Shown: positions 26,856-36,244, counted from the first letter of the stretch. The stretch: DNA of 64,000 nt from Asticcacaulis sp. ZE23SCel15 (GCF_030505395.1 NZ_CP130044.1:3710218-3774217); one strand, 5' to 3'. Numbers and translations are program-made. The notes: generated from the sequence alone by a model not told the origin.

Positions 26856-27872
26856 ATGAAACCGCTGATCCCCTCGCCTGTGGCCGCCGAGACGTGGCGA
26901 TACCCCAAACCTTACGGTCTTAAAACCCTGATCCTGTCGCTGCTGGCTGTGTTTGTCCTGTGGCAGACAGCCGTACGAGTCGAACTGCCCAGGGCCGTCG
27001 CTTTGACCGCCGAAGCCGTGGGGTCAGTGTTCGGTTCCGGTGCCGACAGTCAGGTCGCCAAGGGCTTTGCGACTGTGGCCGGACAGTTATATCCTTTAGA
27101 GATGGCCGAGCGCATCGAGGTCAGCCGGATCGAAAACTTCGACCGCGAAAACCTGCCCGCCTTTTCGTATATTGAGCGCGAAACCACGGAGGTTGAAACC
27201 TTAAACCCCGACACGCTTCAGGTCGAAGCCACGACCGAGACCGTTGAGATTCTGGTCAAGCCCTACGGTTATCTGATGACGGTCGGGGTCAAGATGCTGG
27301 AGACGCTGGAGATCGCCCTGTGGGGCACGATTCTGGCGGTCATACTGGGCCTGCCGCTGGCGCTGCTGGGGGCGTCCAATCTGGCGCCCAACCGCTGGAT
27401 TCAGGGGTTAAGCCGTGGGGTGGTCAGCGCCTTACGCGCCGTGCCGGAACTTATCAGCGCACTGTTTCTGGTGCTGGCCTACGGCTTTGGGCCGGTGGCG
27501 GGGATACTGGCGCTGGCGCTGCATGCCGCCGGGTTTTTCGGTAAGTTCTATGCCGACGATATCGAAGCCGCTGATCCGAAGCCGCAGGAAGCTTTGCGCG
27601 CTATCGGGGCGGGCAGGCTCAAGATTTTCCGCCATGCGATCTTGCCAATGGTTTGGCCGAACTATATTGCCTCGACCCTCTATATTCTCGACCGCAATGT
27701 GCGCATGGCGACCGTCATCGGTCTGGTCGGTGCAGGCGGGATCGGGCAGGAACTCAAAGGCCGCTACGACATGTATGATTACGGCCATGTCGGCACGATA
27801 CTGGTGGCGATTTTTGTGCTTGTGCTGATCCTTGAGCAGATATCGGCGCGGTTGAGGAAGCATTATTTGTAG
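26856..27872 (+). CDS. phnE: Phosphonate/phosphite ABC transporter, permease
   Basis: A 338-residue inner-membrane permease. Five or six hydrophobic segments are visible, and the EAA loop near EAADPKPQEALRAIGAGRLKIFRHAILP is typical of PhnE, as is NVRMATVIGLVGAGGIG. It is longer than the usual permease of about 260-280 residues because a first membrane segment (LILSLLAVFVLWQTAV) is followed by about 100 residues (27000-27270) rich in charged residues, probably an extra periplasmic domain. It lies two bases after phnC. Confidence 0.9.
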   Translation: MKPLIPSPVAAETWRYPKPYGLKTLILSLLAVFVLWQTAVRVELPRAVALTAEAVGSVFGSGADSQVAKGFATVAGQLYPLEMAERIEVSRIENFDRENLPAFSYIERETTEVETLNPDTLQVEATTETVEILVKPYGYLMTVGVKMLETLEIALWGTILAVILGLPLALLGASNLAPNRWIQGLSRGVVSALRAVPELISALFLVLAYGFGPVAGILALALHAAGFFGKFYADDIEAADPKPQEALRAIGAGRLKIFRHAILPMVWPNYIASTLYILDRNVRMATVIGLVGAGGIGQELKGRYDMYDYGHVGTILVAIFVLVLILEQISARLRKHYL

Positions 27873-27892
27873 GGGTTTGCCCCTCACCCCAA

Positions 27893-27918
27893 CCCTCTCC
27901 CCGCTCGCGGGGAGAGGG
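27893..27918. repeat. REP-like palindrome
   Basis: CCCTCTCCCCGC and GCGGGGAGAGGG pair perfectly over 12 bp with a 2-base loop. It follows phnE by 20 bases and precedes the convergent phoD stop by 8. The sequence resembles the CCTCACCCCAACCCTCTCCCC repetitive palindromes scattered in many alphaproteobacterial genomes, and it may also act as a terminator for both genes. Confidence 0.7.
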
Positions 27919-27926
27919 AGAGATGA

Positions 27927-29459
27927 TTACATATCTTTCGTGTGGAACTCGGCATCGGTGGTGACGCTCGAACCCAATACGCCCGGATCGGTGACGACCC
28001 GGTATTCGGTGTGCCAGTCCTTGGCGGTGACCGTACTCCTGACATAGCCGCGTTTCTGGCCGTTGAGATAGGCCACATGCGGGTTGGCATCGCGCAACGC
28101 CATCATGTCACCCGCCCACGGACAGTGCGAGGCAATCGACGTGCCGGCAAACTCATAGCCGATCTTTTTCGAGTTCGGATCGGTCGGGGTTTCATGCAGG
28201 GTCATCGCCCCTGAGATATGCCAGTCACCGGACAGCACCACCGGCGTGCCGTCAGCCTTGGCCAGGGCCTTGGCAATCTTGTCGCGTTGCAGCGGATAGC
28301 CATCCCATTGATCGAGGTTACGCACGGCGGCATCCGGCCCTTCGTTATAGCGGAACGGTGAGAACCAGGTCTGGGACGCCAGCACATTAAACGCCGCGTC
28401 CGATGCCGACAATTCTTTCAACAACCACTGCTCCTGAGCTGCGCCGGTCAGGGTGCGTTTCGGATCGTCCAGCGCCGCGCACGGAGCCTTGCGATTATCA
28501 CCACAAGCCTGATCTGAGCGGTACTGACGGGTATCAAGCAGATGTACCTGCGCCGGGCCGAAACGATAGCGACCATAGAGCTGAATCTTCGATTTAAGCT
28601 GTTTGATCACCGGCGGTTTTTCGATCGGCATGTGCTCCCAATAGGCCTGAAACGCCGCCAGTTTGCGCACCTGAAACTCTAAGGGCGTCTGGGCTTCCGG
28701 GTCTTGGGGGATATCACCGGCCCAGTTGTTATCGACCTCATGGTCATCCATCGCCACGATCCACGGAGCGGCGGCATGGGCGGCCTGTAAATCCTTATCG
28801 CTCTTATACAGTGCATAGCGATTGCGGTAGTCCCACAGGGTGACGATCTCAGCGGAGTTGTGCAGGCGCACGGTCTCAAACGCTTGCCTTTGACCATTAC
28901 CCAGATCACGCATCCGCACGCCCAGAGTGCCTATCCCGCCTTCGTAGATGTAGTCACCGACATGGATCACGCAGTCGGGCAGCCATTTGGCCATATCATC
29001 ATAGACCGTGAAATAGCCGCTCTCATAGCTCTGGCAACTGGCCAGAGCCAGCTTTGCGGAGGGATCATTGCGGCTGGAGGTACGGGTGCGGCCAACCGGG
29101 CTTTCGTCCTGACCGTAATAAAACTGATACCAGTATTCGCGTCCCGGCGCCAAGCCGTCGACGCGCACATGGACCGAATGGCCCTCGCGGCCGGAGGTGG
29201 GGAACACCCCTTCGCGCACCGTGGTTTTCATCTGCTCATCGGAGCTTAAGCGCCAGCGCACATCGACCGGTGCGGGCGTCATGCCGCCGCCTTTGAGCGG
29301 ATCGGGTGCTAATCGCGTCCACAGGATCATGCCGTCGTCGCGCGGACTGCCCGACGCCACGCCGAGCGTAAAATGATAGGCCCCGGAGGCTGCGCGCGCC
29401 ATCGCCGGTATCCACAGGCTTGCGGCCGATCCGGCCAGAAACAGTCGTCTGGAAAACAT
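27927..29459 (-). CDS. phoD: PhoD-type alkaline phosphatase
   Basis: A 510-residue phosphodiesterase/monoesterase of the PhoD family. It has a Tat signal (SRRLFLAGSAASLWIPAMARA) fitting the start at 29459. The N-terminal PhoD domain contains FTLGVASGSPRDDGMILWTRLAP, and the metallophosphatase core shows HVGDYIYEG, AMDDHEVDNNW and SGDWHISGAM. These enzymes use calcium and iron and release phosphate from a wide range of esters in the periplasm. It is downstream of a TonB-dependent receptor on the same strand. A terminator-like hairpin lies between them, 24 bases before its start codon, which may keep its expression below that of the receptor. Confidence 0.92.
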   Translation of the reverse strand: MFSRRLFLAGSAASLWIPAMARAASGAYHFTLGVASGSPRDDGMILWTRLAPDPLKGGGMTPAPVDVRWRLSSDEQMKTTVREGVFPTSGREGHSVHVRVDGLAPGREYWYQFYYGQDESPVGRTRTSSRNDPSAKLALASCQSYESGYFTVYDDMAKWLPDCVIHVGDYIYEGGIGTLGVRMRDLGNGQRQAFETVRLHNSAEIVTLWDYRNRYALYKSDKDLQAAHAAAPWIVAMDDHEVDNNWAGDIPQDPEAQTPLEFQVRKLAAFQAYWEHMPIEKPPVIKQLKSKIQLYGRYRFGPAQVHLLDTRQYRSDQACGDNRKAPCAALDDPKRTLTGAAQEQWLLKELSASDAAFNVLASQTWFSPFRYNEGPDAAVRNLDQWDGYPLQRDKIAKALAKADGTPVVLSGDWHISGAMTLHETPTDPNSKKIGYEFAGTSIASHCPWAGDMMALRDANPHVAYLNGQKRGYVRSTVTAKDWHTEYRVVTDPGVLGSSVTTDAEFHTKDM

Positions 29460-29482
29460 GAAACACCTTTTTAAAACGAAAT

Positions 29483-29529
29483 AAAAAAGGCCATGCCTGA
29501 GACGCAAACTACGCTTCAAACATGGCCTT
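29483..29529 (-). terminator. Terminator or attenuator between receptor and phoD
   Basis: On the minus strand AAGGCCATG and CATGGCCTT pair perfectly over 9 bp around a loop of about 25 bases and are followed by a run of T residues. It ends 24 bases before the phoD start codon, so read-through from the receptor gene would control phoD. Confidence 0.65.
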
Positions 29530-29658
29530 CTGAGATGAGGCTTTTTAGGGCGCGGATCACGCGACCGGACGACGCTTACGGCCGTGTAACCGGCCCGCCT
29601 GGCCTTCGTGATCCGGCACCTTCAGATTGGGACACACACACAAAGTTAGGATTAGAGT

Positions 29659-31923
29659 TTAGAACTTGGTGGCAAAGGTGGCGTAGAAGCTGCGCGGCTT
29701 GCCTTCAAATGGATAGCCGTAGAAATAACGGTCATCCGTGTTGGTGTATTCGCCGCGGTTGAAGGCCGAACCGTAGAAATTGTTCCCGTAACCATAGCGT
29801 TCGGCGTAATACTCATCGAACAGGTTGACGACGCGGAACTGGAAGCGGTGCTGCATCTCTTCACCGGCCAGATAGGTGACCGACGCATTGACGACCGTAT
29901 AGTTGCCGAAGTTCTTGCTGTATCGCGGCACGCCGGTGTCCTGACCCTTGCCGCCGACCGCAGGCTTTGTCGTCCCCGGTAAAGCCGGACCGCCACGGGC
30001 CCATTCAGCCCCCTGGAAGCGCGGCAGCATCTGGAACTTCAGGCGGCCATCTTTAGAACTCCAGTCAATCGCACCGGTGGCAAACCACGACGGGGTTTCA
30101 CCCAGTTGCAGGCCTTTGCGCGAGCCGGCGGTTTCAGACGCATCCGTGCTGGTATAGGCCAGACCGAAGTGCCACTGATCGCCGATATGAAGATCAGCTT
30201 CGGCGGTCATGCCCTTGATCTTGGTGATGGCCGATGAGTTGAAATAGGTGTTTACCGTCAGGCCCGATGTGGTCGAAATCCGGTTGGTAATTTCAGTGTC
30301 AAACCCACCGATTTCACCGCTGACCGTGAACGCGCCAAAGGTGTTGCGATAGCCGACACCGGCGTTGAAGGTTTGGGTTTCTTCCGGCAGCAGGTCAGGA
30401 TTGCCGAGCGTAAAGACCGGGCTGGTGGCCTGGGGCGGACGCGGGTTGTTGATATAAAGCTCATTGGTCTGCGGCAGGGAATAGGACGTACCGCCATTGG
30501 CGCGGATATAGGCGTTACCGATCGGTTGACGCACACCAAATTTCCAGATGGTCTTGGAGTTAAAGGCGTCCGAGAAGTCAGTGCGCACCGCCAGAGAGAT
30601 ATTGGTCGAGGGGCTGAACGGCAGCTTGGGGTGGAAGTCAAAGAACACGCCGGTTGTGGCATTGTCGTTATTAGGGGTCGCAAAGGCTTCGGACGAGTTG
30701 TCCTTATAGGACACGTACTGAACGCCGCTGACCAGTTCGAGATACTTATGCACCTGCCACAGGGCGCGCACGGTTGCCCCATATTCCTTATAGCCCGATT
30801 TGAACTGGTTGGTGGTGCCAAAGCCATGGGCAAAGGCAGGCTCGACAGCGCCGGTCCAGGCCCCGCGCGGAATAGTGACGGTCGGGTTGTTGGGGTCGAT
30901 ACAACCGGCGGCTATGCGGCAGACTTCAGGATAAAGCTCGGCGTTCCACAGTTTGGGGTTTGAGTAATAGGCCGACGCCTCAACCGATAAGCTGTCGCTG
31001 AAATGCTTTTTGAACGACGCGTCCATAATCGGATAGCGCAGGGTATTGGGCGAATAGGACTTACCCGACGGGAACGGGTCCTGGAACAAGCTCTCGACCA
31101 AAATGGCGTTGGCACGGAACTCAGTGCTGTCGTCGATCTGCCACAGATATTTCGCGCCGATATTGTTGCGGTTATAGGGGTAATCCTGAATACCGCCGGA
31201 CAGCGCGACGTTGTCGGTGAACTTGGTCGGGTCGAAAATGCGCGGGGAATCAGTTGCCAGCATGGTGCCGTAAACCATCAGGCTGTGCTTGCCGGCCTTA
31301 TCGAGCGGGAAGGAATAGTTGCCCCAGATTTCGCGCGTCTCAAACGAACCGTAGGAGATGCCAAACTCACCTTTGCGGGTGCCGTCCGGCTTTTTGGTGA
31401 TGATATTGACGACGCCGATGCCGCCGTTAGAGCCGTAATAAAGGCTGTTGCCACCGCGATAAACTTCGATGGTTTCGATCATGTGCGGGTCCATCGCCGT
31501 GGCCCCCCAGATGTTCTCCAGCGCCGGGCCGCGGTCATAGGTCGGAACACCGTCAAGCGCCACCAAGGTGTCGCGGTCCCCGCCGCCATCAAGGCGAATG
31601 GTGAACTCGCCTTCGTCGGGCGAGTAGCCGATGTTGACGCCCTTGACCAAGAACTGCATGGCTTCGGCCAGATTGATCGCGCCCGAATCCTCAATCTGCT
31701 GGGCGGTGACGATCTGAACCTCAGTGCCGTATGCTTCGGATTGTTGCGCGGCCAAAGTCTGGCGCGCCATTTTCTTGGCCTCGACCGTGACGGTCTGAAC
31801 CGGCTCAGCGGCATCGGCGGCCACGTCGTCAGCCGCCGGACTGGCAGCATGGGCCAGAGTGCTCAGGCTGCAACCGAGAGCCAGCAGGCCCATCAGCGAA
31901 CCCTTAGGTGCTTTCAAAAACAT
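29659..31923 (-). CDS. TonB-dependent outer membrane receptor
   Basis: A 754-residue receptor. The signal peptide (LMGLLALGCSLSTLAHA) sets the start at 31923, which has GGGGATA just upstream. The TonB box region (VQTVTVEAKK) is followed by a plug (VQIVTAQQIEDSGAINLAEAMQFLVKG, DTLVALDGVPTYD, MIETIEVYRGGNSLYYGSNGGIGVVNIITKKPDG) and a barrel ending in FYATFATKF. There is no STN domain. The upstream Pho-box-like site and the downstream phoD suggest it takes up an organic phosphate that PhoD processes. Confidence 0.9.
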   Translation of the reverse strand: MFLKAPKGSLMGLLALGCSLSTLAHAASPAADDVAADAAEPVQTVTVEAKKMARQTLAAQQSEAYGTEVQIVTAQQIEDSGAINLAEAMQFLVKGVNIGYSPDEGEFTIRLDGGGDRDTLVALDGVPTYDRGPALENIWGATAMDPHMIETIEVYRGGNSLYYGSNGGIGVVNIITKKPDGTRKGEFGISYGSFETREIWGNYSFPLDKAGKHSLMVYGTMLATDSPRIFDPTKFTDNVALSGGIQDYPYNRNNIGAKYLWQIDDSTEFRANAILVESLFQDPFPSGKSYSPNTLRYPIMDASFKKHFSDSLSVEASAYYSNPKLWNAELYPEVCRIAAGCIDPNNPTVTIPRGAWTGAVEPAFAHGFGTTNQFKSGYKEYGATVRALWQVHKYLELVSGVQYVSYKDNSSEAFATPNNDNATTGVFFDFHPKLPFSPSTNISLAVRTDFSDAFNSKTIWKFGVRQPIGNAYIRANGGTSYSLPQTNELYINNPRPPQATSPVFTLGNPDLLPEETQTFNAGVGYRNTFGAFTVSGEIGGFDTEITNRISTTSGLTVNTYFNSSAITKIKGMTAEADLHIGDQWHFGLAYTSTDASETAGSRKGLQLGETPSWFATGAIDWSSKDGRLKFQMLPRFQGAEWARGGPALPGTTKPAVGGKGQDTGVPRYSKNFGNYTVVNASVTYLAGEEMQHRFQFRVVNLFDEYYAERYGYGNNFYGSAFNRGEYTNTDDRYFYGYPFEGKPRSFYATFATKF

Positions 31924-32055
31924 GATATATCCCCAAAATATGGAACCGGTTACGCCACCGGCAGCAGCCCCCCAGCTCATGCGCAAAAACACACTTGGCA
32001 CCCAGGGTTCGATGTGAAATTTACCAAGCGCTCGTGACACAAAAAAAAGCGAATG

Positions 32056-32073
32056 ATGACAGTTGGATGAATT
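32056..32073 (-). promoter_or_regulatory. Pho-box-like site before receptor-phoD unit
   Basis: On the minus strand AATTCAT-CCAA-CTGTCAT. The second half-site is a perfect match to the PhoB consensus CTGTCAT and the first matches the last four positions, at 11-bp spacing. It lies in the gap between the HAD gene and the receptor start. Confidence 0.6.
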
Positions 32074-32118
32074 TTACTCACTTTTACTATTATTATAAAC
32101 TGAGCTTTATTTACTTCA

Positions 32119-32904
32119 CTATTGGCCCAGCAGTTCGGCAAAGCGAAAACCGTCTGTGGAATTGATCAGCAGACTGTTGGCCCCAAAGGCGTCAGCGCCC
32201 GCGACATCGGTCAGCGGATTATCGCCCAGCATGACCGCCTGCGACGGTGCGACCCCCAAGATTGTGCAGGCCCGCGCGAACAGATGCGGTGACGGCTTAC
32301 CTATGATATCGGCACTCACATTATGGCCTTCGACGCAGGCCATAATGGCGGCCAGCAGTGCGCCGGTTTCAGGCACGATCCGACCATCCGCGCCAGGATG
32401 GGTCTTATCGGGATTGGCCACAATCAGCCGCGCCCCGGCCTTAAGGCGGTTCACAATCCTCTCAAGACGATCATAGGAAAACCCGGTGTCGCGCATCAGG
32501 ACAATCACGTCCGCCGTGTCGTCATTGAGATTCAGACCCAGGCTGCGGGCATGGTTTTTCATGACCTCATTGCCGATGACCATAACGGTATCGGCAGTCT
32601 TAATACCCTGTGTGACGCTCACGGCTTCGGCCCCCGCCAGAAAAATACGGGCCGGGTCGAAATCAACACCTTCGCGCGCCATCACCCTGGCAAAATCCTG
32701 CGGCAGATGGGTTGAATTGTTGGAGACAACCGCCGCCCGGTCGCCCCACACTTTAAGAAAGTGCACAGCGTCCGGTAGCAACCGTTCCCCCAGCGCCAGA
32801 CAGCCATCCCAGTCAAGTAGTACCGCCTTTGACGCGGCCAGAAGATCTTGCGCCGCATCCAGCCGCCGCGTTTGTGAAGTCATCAGATAATTCAACTTAG
32901 TCAC
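32119..32904 (-). CDS. HAD-superfamily phosphatase (NagD/HAD-IIA type)
   Basis: A 261-residue HAD hydrolase. Motif I is LLDWDGCL (nucleophile Asp and Asp+2), motif II is VVSNNST, motif III Lys is in IIGKPSP and motif IV is MLGDNPLTDVAGADAFG. The cap is the HAD-IIA kind (NagD, phosphoglycolate phosphatase, nucleotidase). It is likely cytoplasmic, acting on a phosphosugar or nucleotide of unknown identity. It is divergent from an RpiR-type sugar-phosphate regulator, which may control it, and lies upstream of a receptor gene on the same strand. Confidence 0.85.
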   Translation of the reverse strand: MTKLNYLMTSQTRRLDAAQDLLAASKAVLLDWDGCLALGERLLPDAVHFLKVWGDRAAVVSNNSTHLPQDFARVMAREGVDFDPARIFLAGAEAVSVTQGIKTADTVMVIGNEVMKNHARSLGLNLNDDTADVIVLMRDTGFSYDRLERIVNRLKAGARLIVANPDKTHPGADGRIVPETGALLAAIMACVEGHNVSADIIGKPSPHLFARACTILGVAPSQAVMLGDNPLTDVAGADAFGANSLLINSTDGFRFAELLGQ

Positions 32905-33044
32905 CGAAAATATGAACCAAACTCAGTTTGATTGTGGTCAGAGATATAGATATGTTCAGCCAAAGCCTGCGCCGCGTGATCAGGTGTCACAGAATCATGC
33001 CTTGAAAGACGTGAGGGCGGTCTGCGATAGGGCGGCGAGCCGAA

Positions 33045-33953
33045 ATGGAAACCGATATGAACGACACGCCCCAAAACCAGACCCCAAATCAGCCATCTGA
33101 AAATGCGCCGGTTGAAAACGCTCTGGTGCGGATCAACATCGCCTATCCGACCCTGGCCAAGGGCGCCCAGCGCATTGCCGACTATGTGTTGGCCCAGCCC
33201 GACCGCATTGTGCGCATGTCGGTCACGGAACTGTCCGAGGCGACGGGCGCATCTGAGGGTAGCGTCATCAATTTTTGCCGCAAGCTGGGCCTGAGCGGGT
33301 TTCAGCATTTGAAACTTAGTCTGGCGCAGGAAACGGTGCAGCCGGTTCAGTTCATTCATGAAGACCTGAACCGCGACGATGATCTGCCCGCCGTCTGCCG
33401 CAAGATTTTTCACTCCGGCATTCAGGCGTTGCGCGATACTTTGTCCGTAATAGACCCCAAGTCTCTGGCCAAGGCGGTTGAGGTATTTCGCAATGCCAAA
33501 CGCATAGAAATCTATGGCATCGGCTCCTCGGCCCCGATTGCCGAAGACGCGCATTACCGGATGCTGCGCATCGGCCTTGAGGCCAAGGTCGTGATCGACA
33601 GCCATATTCAGGCCATCAGCGCATCGCGCACCACGCCCGATGTGGCGGTTCTGACGATTTCCCATTCCGGCGCTACCCATGAGACGGTCGCGTCAACCAA
33701 GCTGGCCAAGGCCAACGGCGCGAAAACCGTAGTGATTACCAATTTTGCCCGCTCGCCCATTCAGGCCCATGCCGATGTGGTGTTGTTCACCATGGCGCGC
33801 GAGACGTTATTCCGGACCGAGGCCATGACCAGCCGGATTGCCCAGTTGTGCGTCGTCGATGCCCTGATCGCCGCCCTGGCTCTGGCAGATTACGATCAGG
33901 CCACCGACACCTTGAAACGCACGTTTGATACCCTGTCGATCAAGCGGTTTTAA
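33045..33953 (+). CDS. MurR/RpiR-family transcriptional regulator
   Basis: A 302-residue regulator with an N-terminal RpiR helix-turn-helix (about residues 25-100: LAKGAQRIADYVLAQPDRIVRMSVTELSEATGASEGSVINFCRKLGLSGFQHLKLSL) and a C-terminal SIS domain (about 130-270: RIEIYGIGSSAPIAEDAHYRMLRIG, TISHSGATHETV). SIS domains bind phosphosugars, so it probably responds to a sugar phosphate and controls sugar-phosphate use. It is divergent from the HAD phosphatase gene and its tail overlaps the convergent phospholipase C gene by 14 bases. A start four codons later (33057) is possible. Confidence 0.88.
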   Translation: METDMNDTPQNQTPNQPSENAPVENALVRINIAYPTLAKGAQRIADYVLAQPDRIVRMSVTELSEATGASEGSVINFCRKLGLSGFQHLKLSLAQETVQPVQFIHEDLNRDDDLPAVCRKIFHSGIQALRDTLSVIDPKSLAKAVEVFRNAKRIEIYGIGSSAPIAEDAHYRMLRIGLEAKVVIDSHIQAISASRTTPDVAVLTISHSGATHETVASTKLAKANGAKTVVITNFARSPIQAHADVVLFTMARETLFRTEAMTSRIAQLCVVDALIAALALADYDQATDTLKRTFDTLSIKRF

Positions 33954-36069
33954 ATTCAACTATTCCGCCCATGAGCGGATCACTGACCGAAGCCTTACCG
34001 GTTTCAAGCCGTCCGGCAAACCGGCGCTCATAGCCTTGAGCACTTACCAACAGATCGTACCAGTGGCCGTTTTGGGCGGCGTCAAAGTTGCGCTTCAGGG
34101 TCTGGCCGGATTTCAGGGTGATATCTGTCGCCGCACCGCCGTAGGCCGAGGCATCCAGCCGAAGCGTCAGCGCCGCCGTGTGGCGATTGCGCAGCGAAAG
34201 GCTGACCTGCCCGGTTTTCGGATCGCCCTTGAAGATCACTTCCGGCTCACCCACCGACATCTGTCCTTTCAGGGTGCGGTTGAAACCGTTGGGCCCTAAT
34301 ATCCAGAAATCATAGCTTTTACCGCGCGCCGTGGCGGGCCAGACGTCTTTGAGCGATTTTCCGGCTTCAACCGTGTAGCGGCGTGGAATGGCCTCCAGAT
34401 CCAGCCGATCATAGACCTGAAACACTGCCCCCTTATGGCCGGAATTAACGAACTCCATGCCGACCTGAGCGTCCCGCACCAGAGCCCGCACGTCCAGATC
34501 ATAAGGCAGAGGCCGTGAAGGCCGCGTACCGTCTTCCTGCGCCAATACCTGCGCGGTAACCGGCGGCTCAATGCGTTTGCGGTGGATCTGCTCCAGAACC
34601 GCCTTCTGTGAGCCCGACGCATCCGGCAGTTCAGGAAAAACCGGTGCATTCGGTGTCGCAAAATCAAAGGCCGAGGTCAGGTCGCCGCACACGCTGCGGT
34701 GCCAGGGGCTGATGGCCGGGATGGTCACGTCGAAACGCTTTTCCAGGAACTGCCCGACCGAGGTGTGGTCAAACACTTCGGAGGTCACCCAACCGCCACG
34801 ACTCCACGGTGACACGACATACATCGGCACGCGCGGCCCCAGCCCCCACGGCCGCACCGGCCCGCTGATGGTGTCGTCCTTGACGCGGAATTTGTTATCT
34901 TTGTCGTTGAAATAAAAGCCCTTGAGGTCGAGGGTCGATTTACCGGCGACCTCTCCTGCTGCCGTAAAAGACGGGGGCGCAGGCGGCGGCATATGGTCAA
35001 ACAGGCCGTCATTCTCATCAAAGGTCTGGAAGAATACCGTCCGGCTCCAGACGTCCGGATTAGCGGTCAGGGCCTCCAGAATACCGGCCGTAAATTCCGC
35101 CCCTTGCAGCGGGGTCGAGGCCGACGGATGCTCGGACCAATCCTTGGGCGGCAATATCCACGACACTTCGGGTAAGGTTCCGTCCTTTACATCCTGCGCG
35201 AACCGCTCCAGCGACCAGTTCGACATGCCTTTTTCGTAAAGCCCCGAACCGGGCTTAGCGTTGCGGAAGCTTTCAAAGGCGAGACCGCCGTGCATGGCGC
35301 CCGTCCAGTTATCATTCGGGTCCTGATAGATGCGCCACGACACCCCCGCCCCCTCCAGTACGTCCGGGATGGTCGGCCAGTTGAACGCCGAGCCCTGATA
35401 GGTGTAGCCCGGCTCCGGCAGCGCCCCCTTGATCCAGCAGCGCAGATTGTTGGGCTCAGAATTGGCATCCGTGCCGTTGATGCCCTTGGCGCGCAATTGC
35501 GGATCGTGGTTAGCCCCTGACCAGAAGACGATACGGTTCGGATCGGTGCCGGTGGTGATCGAACAATGATAGGCGTCGCAGATGGTAAAGGCTTCGGCCA
35601 GAGCGAACTGAAACGGAATATCGTCGCGTTTATAATAGCCCATAGAATAGGGATTTTTGTATTTGGGCCAATAACCGAACTTGCCCTGGTTCCAGGCGGC
35701 CTGAGAGTCGCTGAACGAATGAGGTGTGCCCGGCACGGCGATGGCGTTGGTGGTTTTGGTGTCGAGGTGGTAGGGTGGGATTTCGCGCGCACCATCCGAC
35801 TGTTTCCAGACTGGTCCATTTGACATCGGCACGGGATGGCGATCACCAAAGCCGCGCACGCCTTTCAGCGTCCCGAAATAATGATCGAAAGACCGGTTTT
35901 CCTGCATCAGGATGACGACGTGTTTGACGTCCTTGATGGTGCCCGTCACCCGGCTGGCGGGAATTGACAACGCACTGGCAATGGCCTGCGGAAACAATCC
36001 GCCTGAGGCACTAACCGCGGCCCCCGCGCCCAGCATCCGTAAAAATCCGCGCCGATCTGCACCTGACAT
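33940..36069 (-). CDS. Phosphocholine-type phospholipase C
   Basis: A 709-residue secreted phospholipase C of the bacterial phosphoesterase family. A Tat signal (RRGFLRMLGAGAAVSASGG) starts the protein. The catalytic domain begins VKHVVILMQENRSFDHYFGTL, with NRSFDHYFG as the metal-binding hallmark, and later shows FQTFDENDGLFDHMPPP and DHTSVGQFLEKRF. The C-terminal 190 residues form two repeated beta domains typical of PlcN/PlcH (MEFVNSGHKGAVFQVYD and RNRHTAALTLRLDASAYGG). It splits lipids into diacylglycerol and a phosphorylated head group, supplying phosphate. A Pho-box-like site lies upstream of its start. Confidence 0.92.
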   Translation of the reverse strand: MSGADRRGFLRMLGAGAAVSASGGLFPQAIASALSIPASRVTGTIKDVKHVVILMQENRSFDHYFGTLKGVRGFGDRHPVPMSNGPVWKQSDGAREIPPYHLDTKTTNAIAVPGTPHSFSDSQAAWNQGKFGYWPKYKNPYSMGYYKRDDIPFQFALAEAFTICDAYHCSITTGTDPNRIVFWSGANHDPQLRAKGINGTDANSEPNNLRCWIKGALPEPGYTYQGSAFNWPTIPDVLEGAGVSWRIYQDPNDNWTGAMHGGLAFESFRNAKPGSGLYEKGMSNWSLERFAQDVKDGTLPEVSWILPPKDWSEHPSASTPLQGAEFTAGILEALTANPDVWSRTVFFQTFDENDGLFDHMPPPAPPSFTAAGEVAGKSTLDLKGFYFNDKDNKFRVKDDTISGPVRPWGLGPRVPMYVVSPWSRGGWVTSEVFDHTSVGQFLEKRFDVTIPAISPWHRSVCGDLTSAFDFATPNAPVFPELPDASGSQKAVLEQIHRKRIEPPVTAQVLAQEDGTRPSRPLPYDLDVRALVRDAQVGMEFVNSGHKGAVFQVYDRLDLEAIPRRYTVEAGKSLKDVWPATARGKSYDFWILGPNGFNRTLKGQMSVGEPEVIFKGDPKTGQVSLSLRNRHTAALTLRLDASAYGGAATDITLKSGQTLKRNFDAAQNGHWYDLLVSAQGYERRFAGRLETGKASVSDPLMGGIVEFKTA

Positions 36070-36116
36070 TATGCCGCTCCCTGACTAACGAGTTCAGGGT
36101 GTAGTACCGCAGCTAC

Positions 36117-36134
36117 ATGACACAATAATGAAAT
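36117..36134 (-). promoter_or_regulatory. Pho-box-like site before phospholipase C
   Basis: On the minus strand ATTTCAT-TATT-GTGTCAT: half-sites with a perfect 11-bp period, the second matching the PhoB consensus CTGTCAT at six of seven positions. It lies 48 bases upstream of the phospholipase start. Confidence 0.55.
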
Positions 36135-36244
36135 AAACTCATTATTGCGAATTATTATAATAAACTTCACTCACCTTGTGTTGGTAGGTTAGGTCGCAAC
36201 AATGTAATAACATTGATTGAGCCGAAATCGCGCGCTTGTTGACT

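Noticed and set aside
27893..27918. Palindrome considered as part of a CRISPR or larger repeat array
   Set aside because: It occurs once here without regular spacers; it fits a dispersed REP-type element better.
31003..32037. Long plus-strand frame of 344 codons antisense to the receptor
   Set aside because: It mirrors the codon pattern of the receptor gene on the other strand and has no domain of its own.
32905..33044. Possible Pho box between the HAD and RpiR genes (GTGTCAC near 32985)
   Set aside because: Only one half-site fits; the partner at 11-bp spacing does not match CTGTCAT.
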